In this document: positions 1-12,077 of the stretch, piece after piece | How the letters are laid out: each line of letters begins with the position of its first letter | Position numbering within the stretch: position 1 is the first letter of the stretch | Source: Alligator mississippiensis | Lineage: Eukaryota; Chordata; Crocodylia; Alligatoridae | DNA: 64,000 bases | Direction of reading: 5' to 3' | NCBI RefSeq assembly: GCF_030867095.1 | Contig: NC_081824.1 | Coordinates: 51,246,882-51,310,881 of the forward strand | Translations under genes and position numbers: made by a program | Notes under the pieces: model-generated | What the model was told of the DNA's origin: nothing | Seen by the model: only the letters and a program-made list of their open reading frames with translations | Databases searched by the model: none

Positions 1-439
1 ACCTTGCACTCAGGTAGTATACACATTCTCAATGCATGATAGCTTATAAAAAAATATTCCATTTTTTAAACATTTACAGTTTTACTGATGTTTCTCATGT
101 TGAATTCATGTCCTTTTCAAACTGGTAGGACGCCGTGGAAATTTGGAGGCCAGTATATTAATTAAAAAAATTATGACAACCAGAAAAACAAACTAACCAA
201 AAACCACTACTACACACAACTGAAAAATCAGTTTAAATTGGATATAAACGGTTGAGTGTTGAGGGGAAGAAGCATCTGTTTTATCTTATACCTTCACATA
301 TCTTTCTCTCCTGCTACGATTCTGTTTTTCTATCCCACTGACACAAAAATTACAACAATTTATATTCATGTTACTTACACCAAAGTTATCTTTTATGTTA
401 GCCAAATCTCTAAATTTGTTCTACAACAAACTGACATTT
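1..439. other. DST intronic DNA, nothing recognised
   Basis: AT-rich sequence without splice-flanked coding potential or a recognisable repeat. It would be transcribed on the minus strand as DST intron. Confidence 0.6.
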
Positions 440-704
440 CTGGGTGCATACACACGTACTAAGTCGACTTAAGCCATGTCAGAGCATACACACATGCAGC
501 TCCTTCACATGGTGGCTGCCATCTTTTAAGCTAAATTGACTTAACTAATGTGACTCAAGCTAATATACCACAGAGGTTATAATCTTGCACTGCATTTAAG
601 TCGACTGTTCTCCATATACGTGTGTATGTTCCAACAGTTAAGTTGACTTAAAAAAGTTAAGCCAGATAAACTTTCAGAAAGTTAGTACATGTATATGCAC
701 CCAG
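440..704. mobile_element. MITE with about 22-bp terminal inverted repeats
   Basis: The left end CTGGGTGCATACACACGTAC is mirrored by the right end, which read backwards gives CTGGGTGCATATACATGTAC. The interior also holds paired AAGTCGACTTAA-like words. It is too short to code for a transposase. No clear target duplication was seen, so the superfamily is undecided. Confidence 0.8.
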
Positions 705-1799
705 TCTGTATAATGTTTGCAAAACTTCATTGTATATTGTAAAGACATTCAAACCATGGGGGTAATCATATCCCCAAAAGAACATGGTATTCTTTGATTA
801 ATTAACTCAGTGGAATGCAGAATAACTGTTCAAAATTAGAGTTTTACCTTCTATAAATCAAAGATATGATTACCATTACATTACAGTGTGGCACCCTCCT
901 CATTTTTTAATCTGGGGTCAATTTTTCAGTACTCAAGGAAACAAGGGATTAATAGTACTTGTCGGAGACAGTCATAATGTAGGCATGTACCAAGAAAACT
1001 ACAGCTCTTATAATGCACTTCAATCCTGAATTGCAACACCCCTGTGTTTCCAAACATCTCTCACTTGTGGCAGATAGCCAATCATGAAGAAATTGCCCAT
1101 AGTTCTGTAGGTAAGGCAATTATCATTTCTCTAAGGATTACAGTTAGACTATTAAATGTATCTTTCTGTGTGATGCAAGTCACTTTTGAACTTGATTTCA
1201 GAGATGAATATCTAATCTATAAACTCATTCTAGTATTTACCATACTTTCTTATAGTATTCGTATAGTATTTACTATACTTCTCTGTTTATCATCATCTTA
1301 GTATACTAGGAAAGTGTATATAAAGCCATGTTTGAAAAAAGACCCCATGCTAAACTAGAAGCAGCTGACGTGTAACTTTTTACTATAGCAGTAAACTATA
1401 AATTCCAGCTTTCCAAATACAATTCTTTGCTTTTTTGAAAACTGACACTCCATTTTAGTCCCAGTGGGAGCGCTGGTTCACCCAGTCAAAATCCCCAGCC
1501 TCAGCTGCAGCCAACACCCAGTGTTTCTGTGAAATGGAAAAAAAAAATGAAAAAAAAATGACCCTATTGTGTAGCAACCAAAGAGGAAAAGAATTCCTTC
1601 GCAGCTCCATGTGGCAACCAGCAAAGCCCAGAAGCATGGAAATACCCATAGCAGAGCATAGGGATAGCTAGCCTGGATGAAAAAAGCCAAATGAAAACTG
1701 TGTCTATCAGTCCAATGTATATTATATGCATTATGCTTTAATACACAAGCAACGATCCTATTGCACTAGAAGTAAAAAGGAACAAGCTATAGTCCAATG
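705..1799. other. DST intronic DNA, nothing recognised
   Basis: AT-rich DNA with no supported exon, RNA gene or repeat. The short open frames here have no splice context. Confidence 0.6.
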
Positions 1800-2147
1800 G
1801 TAAAATGGAACCGATATAGTCCAGCTCAACCATCAGCCTCCAGGGCTTTGTCATCCAGCTTCCAGGGCTCCCTGTAAGTCTGGCAGAGGAGTAGTGGCAG
1901 CATTAACTGCTGCAGCTCTGGGAGCTATTAATGCTACCACTGCTCCCCTTCTGCCAAATTTCCAGACCCGTGGAGAGCCCCATGGGCCAGATGATAAAGC
2001 CGAATGCTGGGATGAGTCCTGGTAAGCCCCGTGCACTGACCCCATGGTGAATCCAGCTCATGGACTGACCCCACCTACAGGATCTGGCCCACAAACCAGG
2101 TCCATGCCATTCATCCAGCACATGGACCCAAAAGTTTGAGCACCACT
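1800..2147. mobile_element. hAT-type MITE remnant (left end uncertain)
   Basis: The right end AAGTTTGAGCACCACTG is the usual hAT-MITE terminus (reverse complement CAGTGGTGCTCAAACTT). The GC-rich interior with repeated CCAGGGCT words differs from the AT-rich flanks. The left end could not be fixed. Confidence 0.5.
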
Positions 2148-3135
2148 GTGGCAGCCTAAAGAAAAGAGGCCTCTCCCACTATATTCCTAGATGGCCTTCC
2201 TTTGGAGACATTGGACAGCATTTTCTAAAGTGCCTGAATGTCTTGGGGGCTTAATTAAAAGGGACCCTGTTGCAAAAAGTCACTGACACTTTGGAAAATT
2301 TAACCTATAGCCTTAATTTTCAAGGGACCATGTAAATACTATAAAGAAAAAGTGGAGGGAAAGGTCAACCCACTGTAACACCGATTCAGTGGCTCCAAAA
2401 GAACTAATAGACAAGAGGACGAGACCTATTCATTTCCTTACATCTGTAGCAGGAACCCAGGCAGGGAAGTATTCTAGGCAGAAGTTTTGCAGTGAAACAT
2501 TGAAATAGAGAAGCCTTTAGAATAACACTTCTATTAATTAAATACTAAAAAAACCCTCCTTTTTGGAGGGCTTAGAAGAAAGCAACTCTGTGATTTCTCA
2601 CCTTTGACTCATAAGATTTATGATAATTATAGTGGACTGAAAACAAAATGTTTGTTCATCCTAACTTGAAGTAATGACCTTTAGGGGTTCCCCAACTATC
2701 ATATGAGTGCTCAAGCCGTGCATACAACTTTGAAAAAGCAAGCAGGCAAACAGAGGTGAGGACTGACAGCAAAGCAAGCAAATGGAAGCCATGCTACCTC
2801 AAAATGTAACAGCCCTGCCTACTTCTACAGTGCTGTCCTGAACTGTTTGGGGCTGACAAGTAAAATAAGCAACATTCTTAGTAACCCAAGCAATTGTTTC
2901 AGCAGTAATCAAAAATAACATGTCAGTTAACGTAAGCATCAAAGAAAAAGTGCCATTTTCTGAGAGACGCCTCCGGAAGACATTGCGACTGGCATGCAAA
3001 ATAAAAATAAAAAAAAAGTTTGCAAGCAATTTTATTATTTAGCCAACAAAAAACCAAAAAGCAAAAGACTTTCACAATATGTACTCGGGTAAGAGAACGA
3101 CGTCTGACCTTGAAATTGCGCGCTAAATAAATTAC
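2148..3135. other. DST intronic DNA, nothing recognised
   Basis: Unique-looking AT-rich sequence. The next DST exon was searched for by eye on the minus strand and not found. Confidence 0.55.
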
Positions 3136-3170
3136 CTCAGAACGAAAGTGATGAGTTCTCATGACAGCAT
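3136..3170 (-). CDS. DST: DST second coding exon (35-nt micro-exon)
   Basis: On the minus strand a pyrimidine-rich tract ending in TTCTAG precedes 3170 and a GTAATT donor follows 3136. The one base left over from the first exon plus these 35 nt give 12 codons, DAVMRTHHFRSE. This matches the DST residues that follow SGRSRSR in mammals (DAVLRSHHFRSE, from memory). Phase, order and strand all agree with the first exon 434 bp away. The next expected exon (starting GFRAS in human) was not found in 1-3135, so it probably lies beyond the window edge. Confidence 0.9.
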
Positions 3171-3604
3171 CTAGAAGGAAAAGAGAGAGAGGGGGAGGAT
3201 TTGATGTGGCTCAGGGTCAGAGTCACTGAAGTTGTATGGGGGGGTGAATTGCTTGGGGGCTTTGCGCAACCCCTTGAATGCAGGCCCAGACTGCACAGCA
3301 GCGTCGGCCTTTATCTGGAATTCATGGGCTAGAAGTTGATGGCAAAGTTCAGGTTGAGAAATCAAGGGGGTTTCTAGTCCTTCACTTTCCCCCCGGCTAC
3401 CTGGGATTTGGCAAGGGATGGGTGGAGACTAGGCTGCCGCAGTCCTGGGCTCGGAAAAGCCTCTGCCCTGACACAGCCAGGCTGGTGAGATGCTGCCCTC
3501 CTGTTACAAGGCAAATCCTGGGCGGAAAATGAGCCCGCTGGGGATACGAGAAGGGGGTGTCCCTCCCTCTCCCGGCTCAGGAGCGAAGCCCTTGCAGGTC
3601 TCAC
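3171..3604 (-). other. DST: DST intron between coding exons 1 and 2
   Basis: A 434-bp intron with GT...AG borders on the minus strand. The part near the first exon is GC-rich and belongs to the CpG island; the part near exon 2 carries the purine tract (on the plus strand) that is the polypyrimidine tract of the acceptor. No other feature was seen. Confidence 0.85.
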
Positions 3605-3785
3605 CTCGGCTCCTCGAGCGCCCCGAGAAGACGGATTTGATCGGATGCCTGCCCTTCTGGAGCCTGCGGTGCCAGCAGCAGAAGAACAAAATCGTGGCGA
3701 TGGTGCCCAGCAGCAGCAGGAGCAAAAAGAGGGCGCATTGGATGCTGTACGGTCTCAGCAAAACCAGGAAAGCTGCGGCGATCAT
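3605..3785 (-). CDS. DST: DST (dystonin/BPAG1) first coding exon, transmembrane N-terminal isoform
   Basis: Read on the minus strand from the ATG at 3785-3783, this exon gives 60 codons plus one base and ends at a GTGAGA donor just left of 3605. It begins MIAAAFLVLLRPYSIQ, continues with a Leu-rich membrane segment (about residues 17-36), a Cys-Cys-Trp-His turn and a basic tail ending SGRSRSR. I recognise this from memory as the N-terminus of the DST isoform that anchors this plakin/spectraplakin cytoskeletal linker to the nuclear envelope or ER. The actin-binding calponin-homology domains and the rest of this very large protein must lie left of the window. The exon sits in a CpG island head-to-head with BEND6. 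The start is chosen because it opens the recognised sequence. Confidence 0.93.
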
Positions 3786-4097
3786 GGTGAGCGCGGGGCG
3801 GCGGGGGGCTCGCGGAGGAGAGCGCAGCCCCGGGCGCCGTGACTCAGCAGCGGGCGGCGGCGGCGGCCGGGGGCTTCTCCTCCCGCAAGAGCGTGGCTGG
3901 CTCAGCACCCGGCTGCAGGCAGTCCTGCGCCCAGGCGCCGCGACTCCCCCCGCCTCCTCGCCCCGCCCGGCCCGGCAGCGTCTTGCAGCATCGCCCCGCG
4001 CCGGCCGCTTCCTGCTCCGCAGCGGCGATGCCCTAGTTCGCGGGGCGGGGGCGGGGGCGGGGGCTGATCCCGGAGTTGGCGAGCTGGGGCTGGCACT

Positions 4098-4226
4098 CGC
4101 GTGCGCGGACACGGGCTTGCACGCACACGCGCGGGCGGGCTTGCACGCATACACGCGCCCGGGTTTGCACACACACACACGCACGGGCTTGCGCGCGCGC
4201 GCGCACACACACACACACACACACGG
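4098..4226. repeat. CA/CG alternating minisatellite in the CpG island
   Basis: Four units of roughly 24-27 bp, each built on GGGCTTGCACGC or a close variant, are followed by runs of CG and CA dinucleotides and a G8-9 run. The array is almost purely alternating purine/pyrimidine. It lies about 310 bp upstream of the DST start codon, so it may be within the DST 5' untranslated region or promoter. Confidence 0.85.
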
Positions 4227-4308
4227 GGGGGGGGTTGCTGTTTGGTGTGGACGCGGGCGGCGGTGCCATCACGGGCGGGAGCTGCCGCTGCTGCAAAGGG
4301 GAGTGAAA

Positions 4309-4322
4309 ATGGCTGCTGCGAG
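4309..4322 (+). other. BEND6: Possible 3' end of BEND6 exon 1 with an upstream start codon
   Basis: ATGGCTGCTGCGAG is followed directly by GTAGGG, a usable splice donor, on the edge of the CpG island and on the BEND6 strand. Spliced to the acceptor at 22,326 it would give a 14-codon open frame that stops at a TAA immediately before the BEND6 ATG, that is, a short upstream ORF. This is inference from splice motifs only; the true first exon could be elsewhere in the island. Confidence 0.3.
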
Positions 4323-7300
4323 GTAGGGTGCGTGGGGAGGCGGGGATGGGGCCGGGGGAGCGGGGCTGCCCGCGGGCTCCGGCGCTGCGGGGCAGGTGCG
4401 GCGGGGACGGGGCACGGCCACACGCCGCCGGTGCCTCGCGTTGCTGCCGCCCCTGAGACAGCTGCTGGGGCAGAGGCAGGGCGCTGCCCGCATCCCGCCC
4501 GCCGGGAGGCGTCCCCGCAGCGCGGCCCCCTGCCGCAGCCACCCCGCCGAGGGGTCGCGGGGAGCCCGAGCTGCGCCTCCCCCGGGCGCCGGGCGCTGCC
4601 ACCCGCCCTAGCTGCTGCTTCCAGAGAAGCCCTCTCCTTTGGAAGTGATGTCATGCCGCTGCGTGACGAAATGCTCCATCAAGGACACTGATGTCACCGC
4701 TGCCAGGTGTAAGAGGCATAGGCAGAGCTAGGATTTGGGGAAGGGGACGCAGGTGGCGCGGGGCCTCTTCCCACACGGCGCGACACCTATTTTTTATTTG
4801 ATTTTTGCTAGTTGAACCAGAAAAGGGGGCTGGGGCTGGGACTGAGGTGTTCAGTTCAATCAAAGACCAGTATAGCCAGAGGAGAGCACACGGCTTTGCT
4901 AGTTTAGAGGTCAAGTTTAAAACTATATATACCATAACCAGGCAAAAATGGTCAGAAGATAGTGTGTGAGGTCAGGCAGTTTGTTTTAAAGTTGGGGTGG
5001 GGCAGGATTCAGGGGTGCAACTGCACCATCGCACCCCCTTCCCCCCTAAGAAGCTAGGATTAACTGGGGAAGAATTTGCCATTCATTAGTAGAACTAACT
5101 GGGGAAGAAATTACTGTTCATTTTATGGTAGTGTAAAGTGATGTCCAAGCTGTTACAGTCCAGGAAAGGTGCAAGAAACAAGGATTTTTGTGGGTGATAC
5201 AAGCTTTTGCTCCCAGAGACCCAAGGAAGGGTAGAGTGATACCCAAAGCGTGTCTAAGTTTCTCCCAGCCATGCTGTTGGTCTAGTAAAAAGTGTCACCT
5301 ACAAAAATTCTTGCCTCTCGCATATTAATTGTATGCAGTTTATATGTGCCCACATAAATGAAACTGTTTTATGAAAACGAGTGATCTTTGATTTTTAAAT
5401 TGCAGAGTTAAATTGCAAGGCTATTTGTGTTTTTTTTGGAACCAGTACAAAGGAAAACTTAACATAAAAGTATATGTATGGATTTAAATTACTATACATG
5501 CTAAATGGTTACAGAAGGAAATGTGATTATGCTTCTTTAAATAAGAATGGATAAAATAATCTATGGAATTCAGCCTGTTTGTCACTGAACTACTGTATCG
5601 CTGTTTAGAAGGCTATTATGGAGATCCATTTTTATTTTAGACAGATTTTATTTTTCTCTATTCAGACTGATGGTAGGTATCAGCTCTAGGCAAGAAAGAA
5701 AAAATATATTTTTTAGTTATGAGTTGTGGCATCCCACCCCATTTTTTGTACTGCGGTCATTTATCCTATGTTTTATCCAAAGATCTTTAATAGCACATTA
5801 TAAATTAGAAAGTTTAACTGCATATATAGCATTCATCACTGTACTTTCTGCTTTTCAGTATCAGAAAACTGACAGACACTATCAAGTTGCATTGCATCAT
5901 GTGATGCAATATTGAAATGTTTCCTGATACCGCAGTACACTGCAGTAAGACTGTATTAATGCAGATTATTCAGGAATTATTACAGAGGTTTCTGTTACCT
6001 TGATTTGTTTCGTGTTACAGCAAGGTAACCTCTGCTACAGCACCCTGGCCTGCTGTACCTGCATTAACAAGACATTTTGTAATGTCTTTCACTCTGCATT
6101 GGTTTCTTTTAAGATCTTGGGAGATTCTAGGAGATTTATTGTTAACAATGACCATACAATAAATCATTACAAGTAACTGGCAAACTGAATGAGCCCTCAT
6201 CTACCTTGACACTCTGCTATGCCTGTATTATTATTCACATTAGATCATTATGTTGTCTTCACCCTTGCATTCTAGGAGTATAGTTATAGGATTATTCCCA
6301 TTTCTTGTAAAGACCAATCAAATTCCAAGCATTGAAGGAATTTAGCTTTTAGAAAAAAATCAAACATTCTTATTATTGAGTTGCAAAACTATTGAAAGTG
6401 AGAGAAATTATGACTTAGAGTAAAAAAGAATATTTTATAACAACATTTTCCCAGAATGCTTTTCAGGGAGGATATCTACTTGACAGTTACATTGTCTAAG
6501 AAAGGAAAGCTTGCTTTCAGCCAAGACTTGACCTCCGAGTAGGACTTGGTGAGGTTGGAGAGATATTGAAAGCAGTCAGAAAGGAGGACCAAGAGTGTCA
6601 AGAAAGTGTGGAATGACAGAGAGACCAGCACTGAGGGGACCCAGAAATGGAGGAGATAGAAAGGAGGTCCTTGAAAGAGACTGAAGCAAGTCCAAAGAGA
6701 GTTTAATGGACAAGGAAGGTCATTTTGATTTGGATCTTGTAATGAATTGGGGACAATGCTGGTGTTTACAAATGTGCATGAGGTGGCTGGACTTCTTTAT
6801 ATGTCTAAGAGGGAAGAAGGTACCAGCTTCCACATAGTGGAGTCTGTGCTCCAGAGAGAAAGGAAGCTGCAGAAGCTGAAGTGAAAGGAAACAAAGGCTT
6901 GGGGGGAGATCTTACCAAGGAAGATTTGTAAGCAGTGCTATACATGGTCAGCTGCAATAAGCACTTTAACTAACAACTTGAGAAGAAGAGAGAACAAGAT
7001 TCCTAATCAAGGACCTCATGGGAAATGGGGGTCCGACTGGAAGAGGGACGAAGGGTAATTACCCTCATGGTAATTCCACACAGTGGATTTTTCTGTCTTC
7101 TAAAGAGAAGGAACAAGGGGAGTGGGAGTTGCATAGCAATATTGTGCCTTTAAGGCAGCCTTGAGCAAGGCATGGCATTTCTCCAGAAGTAGCCCTCCTC
7201 AGAAGCACAGTTCCACCCCTGCTTTTTCCTGATTTGAGATAGGTAGTAAATTGTTCTGACATAAACCAGTGGTGAATTCTGACACCCTCTTCAAGTGCTG

Positions 7301-7589
7301 TCCCAATACATCCTTCTGCTGGCTCAGGAATGTTGTTTGGGAGGGTGCAGTCAGACCCAGATTTCAGCACTTTTCCTTTTATTTCCACCACCATTTGTGA
7401 GCTTGAAGTCCAGTTCACGGGCTAAGCCAAGAGCCTGGATAATTTACACATTGATAAAGGGATCTCTACCCCTTCAAAGATCTGCACATCTCAAAGAGTG
7501 AGATTCTTGAGAGATCAGGGCATTCAGCCACTGATAAGAGACAGAGCAACCTACAGATTAAGAACCTGTGTATTTCAGTTTAAAGTAGG

Positions 7590-7844
7590 CATGGCCAACC
7601 TATGGTACCCATGCCAAAGATGTTGCTGGCAGCGTCTGTGTGTGGTACATGGCAGATCAGGGAGAAGGTAGGTAGCACAGTGCCAGATTGGGCAGAAAAC
7701 AGTTCAGCAGGGAGCAGAAAGCAAAGCAACAGCTCTGGCAGGAAGCAGAAAGAATAGCAGCAGATTGGGCAAGGGAAGGGGATTGGAGTGGCACTCTGGG
7801 AAGGTGTGGAGCTAATAACCTACTAAAAAGGTTGGTCCCCACTG
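7590..7844. mobile_element. hAT-type MITE copy
   Basis: Begins CATGGCCAACCTATGG and ends AAAGGTTGGTCCCCACTG, matching the ends of the better preserved copy at 48,166-48,425. It is non-coding, and no intact target duplication was seen. Confidence 0.5.
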
Positions 7845-8664
7845 GTAATAAAATATATTATTAGTGTGCTAAAAAATACAGTCACATAATTGGTTTATCT
7901 CATGACCTTGGTGTATGAAACTGATTAAAAATTGATGTTAATGATTTCACAAAAAGGGAGTAAATAAAAAAAAATAGAAACGTTTACTTTCATTTACTTT
8001 AATATATGTCTGTATAGACATAATATGGGGGACTGTAACTTTATTGGCTGTTTAATAATCATAAAATATATTTAAATGATTACTTAGCTGAGAGAGTGAT
8101 TCATCTTATAAAATATCTTGATTACAATCTAGTTCTTTTAGAAAACCTGAACTCACAGAGAGCCAAAGAAAATATTTTAAAAAGCCTAGACTGTGTGGAT
8201 TTTTTCAACATGCATGCTACTGAACAATTGGCCTTTATCCTCAGTATCATATTCTACTGATCTTGCAACTCTGAAATTTGGGTGCTCTGGAACTGACTGC
8301 CTTAGACATCCATGGGTGCTTAGTTACTCTTTATCCATCACATTAGGACCATTAATTTAGATATACAAATATAGAGTTAGGTGCCTACATTTAAGCTGCC
8401 ACACTTGCTTATATACTCAACTGTGCTTTCTACCAGTTTGAGTTTTTATATAGTATATACTGTGGGGATTTATAGTGGTTCAGTAAATTATGTGATATAC
8501 TTTTTATTTGTCAAGTGGAGAGTGTGCTTTAGTAGTCTAAGTGACAAGTTTAAAACTGATGCTATACTCTCAGCAATCACCTTGACCCTTCATCCAAGGT
8601 AGCTACAATGAGATTTGATATAGTGTTCCACAGGCATGAAGGACATATCAGCATTAGTTAATTC

Positions 8665-8790
8665 TCCCAACTACCTGTGAATTTTCATTGCCATCCTCAG
8701 TTTATAGACAGAGAAGCTAAAGAAGCCAGGTTATTTGATTTGCCCAAAGCCAAAATAAAAGACATACAATCAGTATATTACATGTGTGCT
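8665..8790 (-). repeat. MIR-like SINE core, antisense
   Basis: The stretch with CCTCAGTTTATAGACAG and ATTTGCCCAAAGCC resembles the conserved part of amniote MIR elements (GAGGCACAGAGAGG...TTGCCCAAGG type). It is short and diverged. Confidence 0.4.
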
Positions 8791-8903
8791 CATTCCTCAA
8801 GGCTTCTGCACTACTTTAAAACCATCATTGCAGTCAGACAACACTTCAAAAACAGAGGTCCTGTCTGCTCTAGGTGGAGGTGAAAGAGCAACATTTTGGA
8901 CAG

Positions 8904-11280
8904 TGTGGCAGGGCACTGCGGGTGCCTCCCATTTTACTGCGGGTGCCTGCCACTTTAAGGGCCTGGAGCTGGCAGCAGTTTCATAGATTCATAGATGTTA
9001 GGGTCGGAAGGGACCTCAATAGATCATCAAGTCCAACCCCCTGCATAAGCAGGAAAGAGTGCTGGGTCTAGATGACCCCAGCTAGATACTCATCTAACCT
9101 CCTCTTGAAGACCCCCAGGGTAGGGGAGAGCACCACCTCCCTTGGGAGCCCGTTCCAGACCTTGGCCACTCGAACTGTGAAGAAGTTCTTCCTAATGTCC
9201 AGTCTGAATCTGCTCTCTGCTAGCTTGTGGCCATTGTTTCTTGTAACCCCCGGGGGTGCCTTAGTGAATAAAACCTCACCAATTCCCTTCTGTGCCCCCG
9301 TGATGAACTTATAGGCAGCCACAAGGTCGCCTCTCAACCTTCTCTTGCGGAGGCTGAAAAGGTCCAGTTTCTCTAGTCTCTCCTCGTAGGGCTTGGTCTG
9401 CAGGCCCTTGACCATACGAGTTGCCTTTCTCTGGACCCTCTCCAGGTTATCCGCATCCTTCTTGAAGTGTGGCGCCCAGAATTGCACGCAGTACTCCAAC
9501 TGCGGTCTGACCAACGCCCTATAGAGGGGAAGTATCACCTCCCTGGACCTATTCGTCATGCATCTGCTGATGCACGATAAAGTGCCATTGGCTTTTCTGA
9601 TGGCTTCGTCACACTGCCGGCTCATGTTCATCTTGGAGTCCACTAGGACTCCAAGATCCCTTTCCACCTCTGTGCCACCCAGCAGGTCATTCCCTAGGCT
9701 GTAGGTGTGCTGGACATTTTTCCTCCCTAGGTGCAGCACTTTGCATTTCTCCTTGTTGAACTGCATCCTGTTGTTTTCTGCCCACTTGTCCAACCTATCC
9801 AGGTCTGCCTGCAGCTGTTCCCTGCCCTCCGGCGTGTCCACTTCTCCCCATAGCTTTGTGTCGTCTGCAAACTTGGACAGAGTACATTTGACTCCCTCGT
9901 CCAAGTCGCTGATGAAGACATTAAAGAGTATCGGTCCAAGGACCGAGCCCTGCGGGACCCCACTGCCCACACCCTTCCAGGTCGAGACCGACCCATCTAC
10001 CACGACTCTTTGGGTGCGACCCTCCAGCCAATTCGCCACCCACCGGACTGCGCAGTCATCCACATCACAGCCTCTTAACTTGTTCACCAGTATGGGGTGG
10101 GATACCGTATCGAAGGCCTTCCTGAAGTCTAAGTATACGACATCCACCCCTCCTCCTGTGTCCAGGAGTTTCGTAACCTGGTCATAGAAAGAGACTAGGT
10201 TGGTCAGGCACGATCTGCCCGCCACAAACCCATGCTGGTTTCCCCTCAGCATAATTTGCCCTGCTGGGCTCTCACAAATGTGAGCCTTGATAATTTTTTC
10301 AAAGACTTTACCAAGGATGGAGGTGTGAGACTGACCGGCCTATAATTGCCCGGGTCCTCCTTCCTCCCCTTTTTGAAAATGGGGACCACGTTAGCCCTTT
10401 TCCAGTCTTCTGTTGGCAGGTGCCTGATGAGAGCAGCCATTTTGAACCTGGGGCTGCCCATATAAACAGTGCAGTTTCACTGCTGGGGGCCAGGCAACAA
10501 TATTGCCTGGCTGCTGGTGTCATCTGGAGGTAAGGGAGGAGCAGTAGGGGATGGTTTGGAGGCTCCTGGTCCTGGGCATGACCTAAAACTGCACCCTACC
10601 AGGAGTGGGTGGCCTGGTGGGGCTCTCAGTGGTGCGGGAGCCCCCAGGAAGTGCCAGGCCAGTTTCCACCCCGGTGAAAGGCGGGTCAGGGCACCTTAAC
10701 CCCAGCTCCCACAACTGGGTGGGTTACCCCTTTTTGTAGGGTCTGGAAGGTGGACCCCAGAGGAAGAGAGTGGGGCCATAGACTCACGCCTGTCTGGACT
10801 TCCCCTGACTGGTCCAAGCTGGGACCAAGCCCGGAAGGGTCAAAGAGGCAGGGGCCCACCGCCAGGAACGCCCAAGAGCTGCGGGCCTGGGGTTCCGGCT
10901 GGTCTGGAGGTGGGCCAGGGCTAGTAGCCAAAGGACCTGGGGGTACCACACCCAGAAGGGGAAGCAGTTCAGGGAGCTATGCTGCCCAGGATGAAGGCAG
11001 AATAGGCCGCCTGAGGAGAGGAATCCAGGCGGGGTTCAATTCGTAGGATTCTGGGGCCCAGCGTGGGGGCTGGTGCTTGTGAGAACATCTGGATGCCATC
11101 TGCGAGGCTTGGGCTGCAGTGTAGGGAAGGAACGGAGCCGCAGATAGCGCCCCCTGGCATCGGGGCAAGAAATTGGCAGCCTCCCGCTTATTAAGATCAA
11201 TTAAACTATTAACAACGAGTGGCAGATGAGAAGGCGCGCGGGCCACAGGGAAATCAGCCCCGAGAAGGCCCCCTGTTACA
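8904..11280 (+). mobile_element. Solo LTR of an endogenous retrovirus, split by a CR1
   Basis: Starts TGTGGCAGGGCACTG and ends CCCTGTTACA, flanked by GACAG and CACAG (4 of 5 bases equal). The CR1 at 8978-10412 interrupts it; without that insert it is about 940 bp. A TATA-like CATATAAAC lies at about 10,459 on the plus strand. It is a fossil: no internal retroviral region accompanies it. Confidence 0.65.
8978..10412 (-). mobile_element. CR1 LINE, 5'-truncated, young
   Basis: On the minus strand an open frame of 394 codons (10252-9068) covers the C-terminal half of the CR1 reverse transcriptase, including FADDTKLWGE with the catalytic FADD and the usual C-terminal tail ...KRRLDEYLAGVI. The 3' end shows the typical GGTCGGAAGGGACCTCAATA word and ends in a repeated TCATAGAT motif. 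The upstream part continues to about 10,412 in another frame, so one frameshift separates it from the main ORF. Only about ten residues differ from the copy at 22.8-25.0 kb over 394, so both come from the same recently active subfamily. Confidence 0.95.
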
Positions 11281-12077
11281 CACAGACACTCTCACTTTGT
11301 AGGTTCATTTTGCTCATTCAAATCTTGCTCCAGCATTTTTTATTCCCTGAGTTCAACTGTTTGCACCGATCTGAATGGCAAGACTTCTAAATACCAGCTC
11401 AGATGCTGCGAGGTGTTTCTACAAGACACAAATTCCCTGTCCACATAATGACTTGGCAGACAGAGAGGCTGTGCCTGAGCCTGGATGGGAATATACCATG
11501 GAATAGCCCTATTGCATTTTTCTTAGACCAGTAACATGTTCCCATGTCCTCGATTTAAATTTGTTCTCTCTATACTGTTGTGCAATATGTACTGTATGCT
11601 GGTTGTCTGCACCCAGGAAGCACTGGCATTTCATTCAGATCATGTGTAGATAACTGTAAGATGCTTCAGCACAAAAGGTACCACAAACTGTAAATAAAAA
11701 TACAACACTTACGCCATTTTACTGATATGTTAGATTAATCGGGACTGATTTTTTATATATATTAAAAAGGAATTGTAATTGTTAGAATTGGTAAGAGTGA
11801 CAATAGCAAGACTGATAGCTGTAATCATCATGTTGGTAGTAGTGATGTCCTCCTGCAAATCTCTGAAATGCGCACGGAACTGCTCCTGAACTGAGTCCTC
11901 AGTACATATCATACTGGTTTTGAGAAGGTACTTGAAGAATTAACCAGGAAGCCCTTCTAAGTCTACTGTCTCTTACATATACAGGCAAAAAGTTGGGTAA
12001 GTATGGACAGACAGCATGTTAGAGATAACTGGTAGCAGTTAGATACTGGTATAAAGCCAGGACTTCATATGCTAACT

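Larger units (their letters stand above)
3400..4620. promoter_or_regulatory. CpG island, inferred bidirectional DST/BEND6 promoter
   Basis: The block is strikingly GC- and CpG-rich compared with the AT-rich DNA on both sides, and is full of GGCGG/CCGCC-type boxes. It contains the DST start codon on the minus strand and lies upstream of BEND6 on the plus strand. DST and BEND6 are head-to-head neighbours in human (from memory), so a shared divergent promoter is the simplest reading. No transcription start can be fixed from sequence alone. Confidence 0.75.

Noticed and set aside
1-3135. Further DST exons (the calponin-homology part or the GFRAS exon)
   Set aside because: Minus-strand reading found no matching peptide; they probably lie outside the window.
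3490-4691. Long overlapping open frames on both strands (up to 278 codons) in the CpG island
   Set aside because: Stop-poor GC-rich composition with CA/CG repeats. Only the DST exon on the minus strand (3785-3605) has family support and splice sites.
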